This document shows, in pieces, positions 37,931 through 49,382 of a DNA stretch of 64,000 nucleotides. Both the position numbers and the translations under genes were made by a program. The stretch's first letter is position 1. Each line of letters starts with the position of its first letter. The stretch is from NCBI GenBank assembly GCA_033026295.1, contig CM065181.1, positions 7,597,001 through 7,661,000 of the forward strand, read 5' to 3'. The notes under the pieces are model-generated. The model was not told the origin of the DNA. It saw nothing but the letters and a program-made list of their open reading frames with translations, and searched no databases. Origin of the DNA: Channa striata. Taxonomy: Eukaryota; Chordata; Actinopteri; Anabantiformes; Channidae.

Positions 37931-38655
37931 AAACTAAAATGTCTTATGATGCCAGGCACTCACTCATAGCACCATCCTCCATCTCTGAGTGTTTGAAAAT
38001 GCCAGAATGTGGGCGTGGGGGTTGATCCAAAACAGAGTGCGGACTGGAGAGTGAGCTCTGAACGCCAAAAACCTCAAGACTTGGCAAGTAATCTTTGAGT
38101 CATGAGTAATGCTCAACAACAATCAAATCCCCACAAGTATATTGTGGTCATTTTTAGCTGTGGTGCAGTGAAAATCGTACTTACTGTTAACTGTTGCACC
38201 AATTTAAAGTTAATTTTCTCATTGTTATTTTCCCTCGATAAATACTTTATGTAAAGCCCAGGGAGGTCTCGGGGATATTCTCCAAGGGACTGAAGGGTTA
38301 ATATGGGGGCTGGAGAAGAGAGAAGCAAAGAGCCAATTTCCTGATTATGAACAAACACATTGATTGGACCTATAACCAAGTCTGCGTCTCGTGTGCCCAC
38401 TTCAAAACCAATCCACAGATCTCTCTCAGAGACTCATTAGACTTTTAGACTCCCTTCGCACACCCATACGCAGTCACACGGTGGACAATCGTCCCATGTT
38501 CTTTCTGGGTTTGGGAGTATTTTTCTCCGCATATCGCAACACATAGAACTTTACTTTGTTGCCTAGTTACTGGATTTTGCACACTCTTTACTTTAAAGGT
38601 TGACTCAGCCTAATGTGTTTGCACAGAAACATGAACAGGTTGAACATGCCAACAT

Positions 38656-38676
38656 ACACACACACACACACACACA
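38656..38676 (+). repeat. (AC)10 microsatellite
   Basis: A perfect AC run of 21 bases between CAACAT and AACAGCAGG. Confidence 0.9.
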
Positions 38677-38874
38677 ACAGCAGGATGTGTCACAGGGTTT
38701 GAGGCAAACTACGAGACAGCGAGGTGACGAAGCAGCACTGAGCCTTTGGTCATCGGGGTCGGGCTCTGACCAGATTTCTTCACATTTTTTTTTCCACACT
38801 CTGCCTTTCTGTGTCTTTCTTGCTACCTTTCTCTGCTTCGCTCAATCCCACATACTGTACACACATGAATTCAT

Positions 38875-38901
38875 ACACACACACACACACACACACACAC
38901 A
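38875..38901 (+). repeat. (AC)13 microsatellite
   Basis: A perfect 27-base AC run about 200 bases from the previous one. Together they generate spurious open frames on both strands. Confidence 0.95.
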
Positions 38902-39101
38902 GAATGGAAGAAGGAAAAGGCCACCTGCCAGAGAATAACAACAGACCTGTGTAGCCTAGCAACAGCTCGGAGATGGGCTTATTAGCTGGAAGAAGAGAGA
39001 AGAAAGAGGGAAAACTTCAGCCTATGTTTCTGCCAGTCACACATAAGCTGAAGGGCACAGGCTCAAATGCACAAACCTTTGTCCCACCAAGCCCCCATCC
39101 A

Positions 39102-39116
39102 CCCCCCCCCCCCCCC
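39102..39116 (+). repeat. Poly(C) tract, about 15 bases
   Basis: A C run following CATCCA and preceding TCACATCCC. Long C/G homopolymers are rare and error-prone in sequencing, so the exact length is uncertain. Confidence 0.8.
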
Positions 39117-40805
39117 TCACATCCCTTCAAACCTGCCTTGTTTCTGATATTGTTCGCAGCTACAATAACCCATCGATCAGGATGATGAATCAACCAATGT
39201 GGCCGCTCACTTCTTTTTCTCCATTCGCCAAGGGTGAAACATTGTTAATTGTCAGTTTGTTGTTTTGTGCTCAGTTTAGATGCTGTGGCACCCAACTTCC
39301 CCGGCTTCCACTCAAAGTGTGCCAACTCCTTGATACAATTAAGGGGAGTTTCACATAATTGCGTTCTCTTAGAGGCAGTATCAAATATCTGGATTTGATT
39401 ACTGAGACAGAAAAGGTTTAAAGTGGTGCTAAATAATGGTTAAGGTGGCTGATTGAAGGCCTGGGAGAGCGAAACCCTCGGAATTCAGAATGCAGGTGTG
39501 TGTGTTTGGGACCTGAATGCTACCTGAGTGGCCTTGGTGTTTCATAAAGAAACACCAGTGTGCTCCCATTCACGGCACATTCTCATCCATACTCCTACAC
39601 TTGATAAAAAAGCTCTTTAGCCTCGACTTATCTGATCACGCTTTTTTTTTCCTGTGCTACCTTTCTCCTTTTTGCTGTAAAACTTTAATAGCAGAGTATT
39701 TAGGTTATGGTCAGCACCAGAACAAGAACAGACTGTCTGTGTGTGTTTCTGTGTGTCGTTGGAGAAAAACAGAAAGAAAAAAAAAGAAAGATTTGGAAAA
39801 TGTATCATCTGAAAGAGTTCTCATAACTTTTTCACACTCTCTATAAACATTTATTTCATCTCAGCATCAGCTGTTTTGCTGCCAAAAATAAAACTTTTAT
39901 AATGTCTCTCTCCATCATCATTTTACACTGTCTCCATGTCCTCCTCCCTCACACTTGCCTCCTTGCATCTCATTTCTCAGATGACACCAAGGGGCCTCAT
40001 GTTGTCTCTTGCACCCAGGAGGAATGTGCGTTGCAGCTTTAGTAATTATCCTGTTTGATTGGAAGTGCTGGGGCCAAAGGGGCAGACCTGAGAGAGCAGG
40101 AAGCCTTGCTGCTACTGTCACCACCACACATGGTAAAAGGAGTGCAACCCAAATTTAAATAGGTCATAGACGGAAAAGTCAAACCCAGATGAGATCGAGA
40201 GACAGGGGGAAAAATGGAAGTGTTAACGTACAGTGTGCTGCTTTAACACGGAGAGAAGAAAATATTCTTGCAAACCTTCGTGCAAACTGAACACAGAATC
40301 AAGATCTAAACCATAATCAAACACTGGAAAGGGAAAGAAGATGCACTGAAAGACCAGTTCTCAACATTCCCTAAAACGGGTCATTTAAACGTCCATAAGA
40401 ATGCTGTAAGTGGATAATGTGGATAAACTGGAAGCAGTGGAAAATTCAGTTTCAAAATAATACTATCCTGTGCTTCATTTAGCAACTAGTTGGTCCATGT
40501 TTTTTTTAGAAAATTTCTCATGTTAAAGGATTTTGGATTGTTAGTAAAAGATCCCAAAAAGTAATTGTAAAAAACAAACATAATCTTGTCGGGAAAAGCT
40601 CACTTAGTTTCATTTCAAGCAAAATGAGAACATCAATATCTCTCTCTTGTCTGTAGAGATGAGCTCAGCAGACACAAGAAACCAACAAGTCGGGCTCTGT
40701 CTCCCTATTTCTGTATGCTAATAGAAGCTTTAATTGTTTAGTAGTTTAATCCAGAGACATACATTTACAGTAGTCATAGTTATATGTTAAAATAAAAAGA
40801 TTATT

Positions 40806-41440
40806 ATTAGATTTGATTAGATTTATTAACTATGTTGTCATTACACATGCACAAGTAAAAGGCAAACAAATGCAGTTTAGTATCTAACCAGTAATTCAAT
40901 AAGCAGTAAGTGCAAAATATACAGTGTCAGACATAATGTGGAAGTACTATGGACAGGATGTACCAATGAACGTACGGTTTAAGATGTTAAGTATCAGCTG
41001 CAAATTGTACCGCTAGTGCAATGGACATTAGGAATAATGATTAACAGGATAAACAACTGTTGACACTAATGCATAATATTCAGTACATGTCTGAATGAAT
41101 CAGAACTTGGACCAGTGGGTATACAGATGAATGTTTGTATGAGCAGGAGATGTAGGGGAGTGAGGGGTCAGCGGGGGGGCAGAGTTCAACTACGAGAAAG
41201 AAGCGGCTCCTGAGTTTCGTGGTTTCGGTCCGGAGGCTCCTGAGCCACCTCCTGGATGGCGGAATGTTAAACAGTCTCTGGGAAGGGTGAGAGGAGTCCT
41301 TGAGAATGCCGTGAGCTCCGTGCAGGCAGCGTTTCCTCTGGACGTCCTCAGAGTCCCTGTGATGCGTTGGGCAGTTTTCCCCACCTTTGCGCTCAGCGAC
41401 CGTGCAGTTTCTGTACCAGGCTGTGAGACCGTTATAAATC
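40806..41440 (-). mobile_element. LINE 3' end, minus strand
   Basis: Read on the minus strand from about 41440, the frame contains KRCLHGAHGILKDSSHP, QRLFNIPPS, RRWLRSLRTETTKLRSRFF. This matches the C-terminal tail typical of a fish non-LTR family (KDPxHPxHxLF, PSGRRYRSL, RTxRLKNSFFP, from memory). Downstream on the same strand is an untranslated region ending in GTGTAATGACAACATAG, TTAATAAATC and a short AATCTAATCAAATCTAATAA simple tail. That tail fixes the orientation. The element is 5'-truncated to about 630 bases and lacks the reverse transcriptase. The plus-strand open frame at 41287-41505 is its shadow. Confidence 0.65.
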
Positions 41441-43349
41441 AAAGACTAAGTGGTCTTCAGGTTGGATTACGTGTCTACTACTGTTCTGAGAGCTTGTTGT
41501 TGTAGTTGACTGGGAGTCAGACTTAAAGTGAGTATCATACTCTGAATACAAGCATCACTTTGCTGAACGTATTACAGACACCAGGGTCGCTAACTGTTTG
41601 CAACAAAGTCACATTCAAATCATAAAGTGTATCAACACATCCGTTTCCAAGCAGAACTTACATTAATTGATGTTATTTCCACAAGTATTTCACACACAGA
41701 AATTGCCCTAATTATAGACGTCAGGTCTCAGGGTCACCGTAATTAGTGGGTGAGTGCAAGAACACACTCAAGTTTATGTCAATCCAGCCACGATTTTAGA
41801 CATATATGCAGACTAACTCACAAATACATGCACATATTACCCTAAATACAAGTCCAAGGAAGCAAAAAGATGTGAAAATTGACAGAAAGCTTCTTCTAAA
41901 CGCAGTAAATATTCTACGTCTTTTTTTACCTTTGGTATTTTCATGGCTCAGTGAGACCCTGAGGAGGAGAGGCTGTAGTATCACTGGACAGAGAGCTGCA
42001 GGTTAAATAGATATTTATTGCAGATATGCCTCTGACTAGCTGTGAATGATGTTTTTGCCAATTAATAATAGGGGAAGTCACAGTACGTCCACAACCAATA
42101 CAACCACAGCACCCACAACCAATTCAGTTTTACAATCTGAACTCTGAATTATCTTTAAAAAAAGGTTTTTGTACGCCGCACGAATTATGCAATGCCCTTA
42201 TGACTACTGTATTATAGTAGTAGCTTTATCAAATTAAGTAGAGGTATAGAATTTACAGGAGGAATAAAAGTAGCGTGACTAAAAAAACAATCAAACTCCA
42301 TTACAGCCTACTTCATATAGCAACATGATGAGTAGGATGCTGACTGGATGGAATACCTAAAATGAAAAAGTTATGTGAAAGAATTCACAAATATTTATGG
42401 ATGCAAGTTTGTAAATTTTTTAATAGCAGTACTAGTTTGAAAAAGTTTCATATTATAGAGACTATTATTGTGAACAGATGCAATTAGATTTATGATATTT
42501 AATATTTAGCAACTGTATTTCAGTTTTCCACTCTGCAACTTCAAGGGATTTAAATGTACTTAGCAAGATTATTAAAAAGTGTATAATACAAGTTTCAACT
42601 TGTCATCTACACCAACTCATTCTAACACACACACCATGAATCAGGTTTTGCACAGAGAACATTACGACTTCACAGCCTCCACCCAAGGTAGACGACTACT
42701 AAAACATTCATTATCAAAGCAGATAGTTCTCCACAGAGGCACCTGACTCAATTATTAGATGTAGGTGATGGTAAATGGAGAGTTTCACAGACTCGCTGTT
42801 CCCAAACATGTCTAAACTAATTCACAATCTCTGTAATATCGAGCCAAATGTGTTTACTGACAATGTTTGAAAGCAAGTTTGGACATTTTCCAATCACAAA
42901 TAAGTATATGGGTATGGGAATATGTGCTTTAAAACCAATACTGGATGACTTGTCTGTCTTGTTAAAATGTCATTTTGATATTTACATCAATATGAGACAA
43001 ACTCTGCCCGTGCCAGAAAGCAGTCGGTGTTCAGCGTATGGCTGGATAAAAGGCACAGATTAATTGATGTCACAACTGGTAACAATGCCACTGGTGTGAG
43101 ACAGACAACCAATCATCTCAACCGCAGCCCCATTTGTGTGCAGTAAATATACTAAAATATCACAATTAATTTGACAATGATGTATTGATGTTTGAAAGCG
43201 CTTTACACAGAACCTTTAAAGCGTGGTGCATAAAGGGTGAGAGGACACACGCTGCAGCCTTCAGCTTAGCAAGCGCTGTGAAATGAATGTGCTCAACCAG
43301 TGATGATCATGATGAATTCTTCATGTGGCCCACCGTGAAACGTAACACC

Positions 43350-43392
<43 letters not shown>

Positions 43393-46300
43393 TAGATAGA
43401 GTTGCCAAAGGATAAACTTACCTTTGGCTGTGTTGGCAACTGTCCGCTCAAGGATACAAGGTCTGGCTTTCTTCTTAAGGGCAGCTGCTTGCTCCGTGCC
43501 TGCTCTGGCAACACAAGCCGAGGACCTGGCGTTTCCACTCATGCCATCTGTAACTGCAACTGCAATGTGTACGGAAAGGCGGCAAGGATTATGACTATAA
43601 CTATTTCACATGCACGCCGTCTTGTCTGGCCTGTGTCGTGTTAAGTGTGATGCAGAGGCTAAGCTCAATAGAACTGTGTTCTCTTCCAGCGCAAAGAAAT
43701 TTGCGACAGTCCTGCCTCAGGGGATCAACAAAGAGCCAATGAATCAACGGGGCCGTAGTATCAGAGAGTACATTCTATCATATCAGCACTGACTGCAAAG
43801 TGCTGGAGGAGTGCCAGCAGTATGTATCACATATGCACATTTTATTGAGCAGAGCAGCCTTCAGCTACCGTCGTGCACCTGTTTAGAAGCAAAAAGGGAA
43901 TTCTGAACCAAATATAACTGAATCCTACAATGGTTTATTTTCCGTTTTCATGCGCAGAAACATGCAAAAGTTAGACATGATTTTGTATCATAAATAGCTG
44001 GAGCAAAGGTACGACCCCACTGAAAAAGTGCGTAGGAGGTGCTGAATGTAATGCTCAAGCCATCCTCCCTAGCAAAAACTGACACTGTTTTTATGAGTTG
44101 TTGTCGACTCGGTTCATATCTGTGTCCACTGTTCTGTTCTGCACCAGCACCCAGTATGGAAGGCTCACCGTGTAATTCACTTTGCCACTGCACAATAATC
44201 CCCTCATTATGAAAACATTTTCCCACTGAGTCATCCAACTGAGGAAGAACTTCTCTGCAACGCTGATGCAGAGCGTCAGTGTTTTACCACCTACACAGGG
44301 GGGGAGACGCAAAGCTTGCGTGAGCGTGTCCGTTCCCGTGGAAAGGTGGGAGAACGAATGGCACAGGGCACCGTCCCCCTGATTGATGAGGCCGTTTTGA
44401 TTTGGCTGTCGTGTTGATCTGGTTATGGACACGACTTCAGGATCAAGAAACAGGTTTCGTGTCTGGCAAAAAAAAAAAAAAAAAAGCAGTGAAGGAGCCT
44501 GTTCTGTGGCAGAAACAAAGTTCTTTTTAAATAACTGAGCTGGACTTGCTGAATTTGCACTCAGCAAATTCTGAGTCCGGGACAGGTGCTGCTGCCTTTC
44601 GCCTTCCTTTAATTAGCCGAGTATGACGGTTCGAGTAACAGCAAAAATTTTCTGTCAGATATTTACAGGACTTTGTGCATTTATAGTATCAAAATATCAT
44701 GACATAACATTGAAATTAATCTAATTATCCAACTGATGTAGGCTTAAAAGCAGAACTGAAATGAATGGCAGATTTTTGTACCTATAGGAGATCATTCGTT
44801 ATTGGCGTTCGGTTTCGCTGAGCTAAAGTTTTACAGTTGCATCCTAGAGTTCTTAGCCCCAGAACAGATGGAGGAAACCTTGTGAGGCACATTTTCCATC
44901 CTCCTCTGTTGGGAAACCCTAGTCTCCTGGCAGTGATTTGGTGGATAAGCCCTGTTTTTTCCCCTTTCCATCGTTGGCCTTGGAATTCCAGTCATACACT
45001 TGAGCCCACACTAAAGGTCTCTTTGGTGGTTGGAGAGCACTATGGTCAGCCAATAGGTCACATGGTTCCAGCAGATTCTTTGGGCAATCTTCCACCGTGC
45101 CCCGTTTATCCTTGCCCTGAGATGACAATTAATTGTCCTCAACAGAAACTATTACCATCACCTAATAAAAAAGTAACCTGATGTTAAATAGAGCACACTA
45201 AACCAACAATAAATAATGTTCACCAGATTATTTTTCCATCATTTCTTCCATCACAGCGCTCAGCGCCCGTGCAGCCTTGGCCACATGAGGGTGTCTGCTG
45301 CTTGACAGATAATGGCAAGGAAGGATGATCTCAGTGAGATGTTGCTGCTGGTCATCTTTATATTGTGATCTGTCTTCTGCTGTTGCATAATTTTTGGCTG
45401 CTCCTCACTGTGGGAATGTGGCAGGGATAACACGTACATAACAAACCATCACAGAAACGACATCACCACTAAAGGTAAACTTGACCATGCAGTCTACAAT
45501 GTTGTGTAACGTACCAATCAGACCTCGCCATGTGTGACTGGAGTTTTAGTTGAAATCGTTTGAAACACTGGATTTGTGGCTATTCTACTATGCGCTACTC
45601 CACTTCTTCTTCTACTCTATTCTGTATTTGTGGTGTGGCACCAGCTTCAAACCATGACTTTTTAATGAGGCTACTCTTTAGTCACCAGCTTGTCGACTGT
45701 CAAGCCGCGATGCAGAACAGACGGTCCGGTGAGACCTAGGACGCTCATGATAACGGAGACGTCATGGAAGCTCCAGGCGGCCAGTGAACAGATGGTGTGC
45801 ATTACCATTATACAGTGGGTCTGTGACCGCATAACAGCCCACCTGATCTACACCACAGCGCTGGACTCTGGGAAAGAAATACAACAAAGTTCCTGTACAT
45901 TCTTCCATTAGTTTATCCTTCACATTGCAGCTGAACTACCTAATAAATTAGCATAAGTTTTGAGATGACCCACTAGTAACATCATAAGCCAATATCTACT
46001 GTACATTCTACACATCAGAGACCTCGGGACATCCCTGTCTAGGGGACCGCAAGTCACTGCAAGTCGCACGATGACTTAACAGAAAGGGGGAAACCAGAAC
46101 GAGTTCATTAAAGAAACTCCAATAGTTAAAACAGGAGTTGTTCTGAAAGCTCATAACTGCTTTTTAGACTCTACGCACTATATTGTAAAAAGCATTAAAC
46201 CTAGTATGACGTTATGGTCACAGACCCATTTGAGACACATTCATTAAAATGTTACAGTGGATTAACCAAACATGGTTAATGCCATTGATTGTAAATGATT

Positions 46301-47387
46301 AAATACATTATGTTAACGACAAGCTACATTTTGATGTTTTATTATAACTGACCAGCCAGTCCTCCGGAGACTCTAGCTCTGGATCACTGTGTATTGGCTT
46401 GTCATCAAAGGGCGTCCTGCCTTTATTCTGCGGCCTGTCTGATGAACGCTGACCTTTGCTCCGCTCCTCCTCCACCTTATTTACTGTCTTCCCGATGATC
46501 AAAGTCACCAATGCATGAATCCACATGAAGCGAGGAAATGATGCAAATGCACGTGTGAGATCTTTTGGGGGCCGCTTGCATCTTCCAGAAAGTCCTCTGC
46601 GTATTTGATATACCATTTGACGTTTCGTCTGGAATGGATGCTGCAGGTGCACTATGACGTCAGAATTCTCCAGGTGCGTCACCTTTTGACGCACAACATC
46701 TGGCACTAGAGACGAACCCTGGTCTCACGTGAAAAAAAAACCTGTGTGTTGTTGTACAATCTCAAATTCTAGAATGTTAACCCAGGTTTTTATATCGTTT
46801 TCGTTGTGCATATCATCTTTAATGACCATCCTAATGAATGAATAACTCAAGATAACTCATTAATTAATGAATTACGCATCGGCCTATAAACATGCCCACG
46901 ACTTCTTCTGTGGACACACAAATAAAACCTAGTTGACTTGTATATTATTTACCTGTGTGAATTATTTCAAACACAGACAAGGCTGCAGAAAAGACTGATC
47001 TATTTCCTGAAACAGATGCAAGATCATGATCCAGTACCACCTGAGTGGGAGGGCCGGGAGCAGTCCAGCAAAGTTATAGCACGACTATTTATGATCTCCA
47101 TTATATAGGTGAGGGTTGGAGGCCAAAGCGCATAACGTTCCCCTGACTTTTGTCACGCACGGCGCATTGCGGAAAACTAATTAAACTGGTCATATGCAAA
47201 AGTGGAAACGACATTCAAATTTACGGGCGAGGGTTCCAGCCTGTTAAGCATCAATTTCACGTTTAGTGAGCAGGAAGTGGACATCTATGTTAAACTGCGG
47301 GGCCGTCCGATGATTGGTCTTAATGGATGGAGGCAATGGCCTTATTGTTGGTGCCTAATGCGTAAACCATACCCGGTTGGAAGAGGC
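41441..47387. other. Long non-coding stretch upstream of the gene
   Basis: No gene supported. The stretch holds one (AC)n array (43359-43391) and an A run near 44469-44485. The 158-codon minus open frame at 44091-44567 and the 132-codon one at 46308-46706 (which opens with GTG, not ATG) have no domain I recognise. The second lies within 1 kb of the promoter and could be checked for antisense transcription. Confidence 0.5.
43348..43391 (+). repeat. (CCCA)n followed by (AC)16 microsatellite
   Basis: A compound repeat: three CCCA-type units, then about 33 bases of perfect AC, then ATTAGATAGAG. Confidence 0.95.

Positions 47388-47429
<42 letters not shown>
47388..47429 (+). repeat. (TTA)14 microsatellite upstream of the gene
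   Basis: Forty-two bases of perfect TTA about 850 bases before the first coding exon. In one plus frame it reads as poly-leucine, which should not be mistaken for a membrane segment. Confidence 0.95.
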
Positions 47430-47558
47430 GCTATTTCATCGGACATATCAAATCAGTGTCTTGTAAATAGAGCTAGGTATTTCTCAAAATGCTTTTGGAA
47501 ACGTGAGATATGATAGGACTGTGGAGGGACTGGGTCTATCGGAGAGAGGGAGGGTGAG

Positions 47559-47582
47559 TGAGAGAGAGAGAGAGAGAGAGAG
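47559..47582 (+). repeat. (GA)12 repeat in the promoter region
   Basis: A perfect GA run of 24 bases between GGGAGGGTGAGT and GGCGCGCAG. It is a GAGA-type element by sequence. Confidence 0.9.
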
Positions 47583-47751
47583 GCGCGCAGAGACGGAGCA
47601 GGTCCGCAGTCGGAATCTTGGCGTCGCACAGACCCGAGACGACGCTGTACTGGGAATACACACACATACGCTTCTCCCTGTCTCTCTGTTTAAGATAAGA
47701 TCGTTCTCCAAAGGTGGTCGAGAAGTTTTAAACGTGCTGGGGTTTTTTTTT

Positions 47752-47784
47752 CTTCTTCTTCTTCTTCTTCTTCTTCTTCTTCTT
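47752..47784 (+). repeat. (CTT)11 repeat in the probable 5' leader
   Basis: Thirty-three bases of CTT preceded by T8-9. It produces poly-leucine on the plus strand and poly-glutamate on the minus strand (open frame 47690-48226 minus), both artefacts. If it is transcribed, it is a variable triplet repeat in the 5' untranslated region. Confidence 0.9.
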
Positions 47785-48155
47785 GGATCCGGATTTGTGG
47801 CTCTCCATCATTCGCCGTTCGTTCAGTTGCAGCTCGGTCCGATGACGAGTTCAAACCTGGATTATCGACACTGCGAATGCTGTCATTAACTGGGGATAAA
47901 TTCACGACAAGGACGGACAAGAGCCACCGGACCGGCTGGAGGAAGGAGCTCCCGGCTTTTGACGTGTGCCCACTAACATCCAGTCCATATGCGCAGCGGA
48001 CCGGGGATTGTCGTGATTTTTTACGCCTCCGGGGCAGATCAGTGACCACTTGATTCACGTCTCCCCTTTGGTTTGCCTTCCCCTCGTTTTTCCCCCCCGT
48101 TAGGTGTGAAATACATCTTCTCAGACAGAGACTCAGAACCCCTCGGTCCCCCTGC

Positions 48156-48256
48156 ATGACATGGTTCAGTCCAGCTGCGAGATCCGAGCCTCCTCCATGC
48201 ATTGGGATTTTTCTCAGCGCCGACACCGAGTGAATCTCCCTTTTCTGACTATCTGA
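48156..48256 (+). other. Two overlapping upstream ORFs in the leader
   Basis: ATG at 48156 opens 25 codons ending at the TGA at 48231. ATG at 48161 opens 31 codons ending at the TGA at 48254. Neither is in frame with the other or with the main ATG at 48295, and the second ends 38 bases before it. If the leader includes this segment, ribosomes would have to leak past or re-initiate, so the uORFs may damp translation. Real only if the transcript starts upstream of 48156. Confidence 0.4.
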
Positions 48257-48294
48257 GAACTATCGTGCCTGTCGGACCAGAGAAAAGCCCTGCC

Positions 48295-48457
48295 ATGACC
48301 GCCGCTGCAAACCGGGACGGAGCGAGGAGACCGGAATGCGCATGCAGAAAGGGGGACGGAATACGGATTTTTGCTCTGATGAAGGCGGGAGTGCAGGCGC
48401 ACCGCTGGAGCCGGGTGCTCTTCCTGTACATGGGGCTGCTGGCCGCCACAGTGAAGG
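48295..48457 (+). CDS. First coding exon of a secreted or membrane protein (signal peptide)
   Basis: The frame opens at ATG 48295 in a fair Kozak context (GCCATGA), the first ATG after an in-frame stop at 48157. It runs 54 codons plus one base to AGG|GTAAGT, a perfect donor. A second in-frame Met at 48379 (CTGATGA, weaker context) would give a compact signal peptide: basic start (KAGVQAHRWSR), hydrophobic core VLFLYMGLLAATV, then KG at the junction. The longer start adds an arginine-rich, hydrophilic 28-residue extension, so the second Met may be the functional one. The exon ends in phase 1, the usual phase for an intron between a signal peptide and an Ig, FN3 or EGF-type module. A CpG-rich promoter, long intron and gene-poor surroundings fit neuronal adhesion or guidance receptors as a class, but this is inference and no gene is named. 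Only the N terminus is in the window. Confidence 0.55.
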
Positions 48458-48730
48458 GTAAGTCCCCATCTCCAACGCTGGAGACATGCAAAATGCAGCA
48501 GGCTTTGCCCCCCACTCCACCGCCCACCCTGCCCGCTCCCCGACTGAATGCAAATCAGCGTCGGCCATACAGGCGCATTTAGGGTGAAGCTGGCCGCCGA
48601 TGTCGGTGTGTCCCAGCATCCGAAGTTATTAATAGGAGGAGGCGCTATTTTGGTGACAAGCGCATCCTTCGGAATTCCAGCTGAGCTCCTGACTATTCTC
48701 GATCCTGCCCGTGACTTCCATTTAAAGGAT

Positions 48731-48758
48731 TGTGTGTGTGTGTGTGTGGGGGGGGGGG
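48731..48758 (+). repeat. (TG)9 followed by G11
   Basis: A compound TG and poly(G) repeat in intron 1, 270 bases after the donor. Confidence 0.9.
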
Positions 48759-48800
48759 TATTTGTGTGGATTGAATGAGTTAGGGGGGATGTTTAACTAA

Positions 48801-48834
48801 CGTGCGTGTGTGTGTGTGTGTATGTGTGTGTGTG
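48801..48834 (+). repeat. (GT)n microsatellite, imperfect
   Basis: GT units interrupted by CGTGCG at the start and one TATG in the middle. Confidence 0.9.
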
Positions 48835-48952
48835 TTGCTTCATATAAAGGAGGTTTCACAGGTAAAGATGCAACGTTAGTGCGCTGCTCAGATGGGCAAA
48901 TCAGTCGAGGTGGTCAAGCAGGCGCCTGATTATTATGCTGTTCAGAGTCCAA

Positions 48953-48954
<2 letters not shown>

Positions 48955-48987
<33 letters not shown>
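48955..48987 (+). repeat. (GT)16 microsatellite
   Basis: A perfect GT run followed by GCGAGACA and a short second GT run. Confidence 0.95.
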
Positions 48988-48991
<4 letters not shown>

Positions 48992-49079
48992 ACAGTGTGT
49001 GTGTTGAGTTTCCCCATGAGATACCCCCACAAGATTCTCCACTTGCCCAAGTAAACATCTGTGAATAACATTTCGTGTT

Positions 49080-49081
<2 letters not shown>

Positions 49082-49116
<35 letters not shown>
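49082..49116 (+). repeat. (GT)17 microsatellite
   Basis: A perfect GT run of about 35 bases between TTCA and GGTTGGTAGG. Confidence 0.95.
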
Positions 49117-49117
<1 letters not shown>

Positions 49118-49363
49118 TTGGTAGGCCTAATTAACTGACTCCTGGTTTTCTGTTTTTGATTAATTGCGAATGGAAATCTCGCAACCGGAGCTGGGCATTC
49201 AACAGATTATCATTACTATTAATTTACTTCCACCTAATGTGTTTGTGACAGGACAGACTCGGTCACTGATCCGTGTTTATGTTTTTTTGTGGATATGGGC
49301 ATTCATTAGGAAAGGCTCGTGGCGTTATTTAGAGCCCGGGCTTTTCGGGCAAGAGCCGCAATA

Positions 49364-49382
49364 TTTTTTTTTTTTTTTTTTT
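49364..49382 (+). repeat. Poly(T) tract, 19 bases
   Basis: A T run following GAGCCGCAATA in intron 1, next to the hairpin-capable GCCCGGGCTTTTCGGGC (about 49334-49350). Confidence 0.8.

Larger units (their letters stand above)
31641..40805. other. Long non-coding stretch
   Basis: No gene. It contains two (CA)n arrays, a C16 run, a (TGACC)4 word and a homeodomain-motif-rich block at 37690-37930, each listed separately. Other short open frames (for example 33035-33280 plus, 35896-36288 minus) carry no recognisable domain or splice signals. The CA-rich stretch at 35585-35650 is an imperfect microsatellite. Confidence 0.5.
47500..48294 (+). promoter_or_regulatory. Probable promoter and 5' leader of the signal-peptide gene
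   Basis: GC and CpG content rises from about 47500. The region holds a (GA)12 run (47559-47582) leading into GGCGCGCAGAGACGG, then (CTT)11 at 47752-47784, then CpG-rich sequence. No TATA box at a sensible distance is obvious, which fits a dispersed CpG-island promoter. I cannot place the transcription start. The (GA)n site is a candidate, but only because such runs are common near starts. The main reading frame has a stop at 48157, so coding must begin after that. Confidence 0.45.

Noticed and set aside
38600..38962. Overlapping frames on both strands with THTHTH or CVCVCV runs
   Set aside because: Products of the two AC microsatellites.
41287..41505. Plus-strand frame over the LINE 3' end
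   Set aside because: Shadow of the minus-strand LINE C-terminal sequence.
44091..44567. 158-codon minus frame
   Set aside because: Contains a phenylalanine run from the A-run at about 44470. No domain or splice evidence.
46308..46706. 132-codon minus frame near the promoter
   Set aside because: Opens with GTG, no recognised domain and no splice sites placed. Kept only as something to compare with antisense RNA data.
47503..47889. Plus-strand frame with arginine/glutamate repeats and poly-leucine
   Set aside because: Opens with GTG. The RERERE and poly-Leu runs come from (GA)n and (CTT)n arrays, so it is not a membrane protein.
47690..48226. 178-codon minus-strand frame with a long poly-glutamate run
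   Set aside because: The poly-Glu is the (CTT)11 repeat read backwards, and the rest is antisense to the leader of the plus-strand gene.
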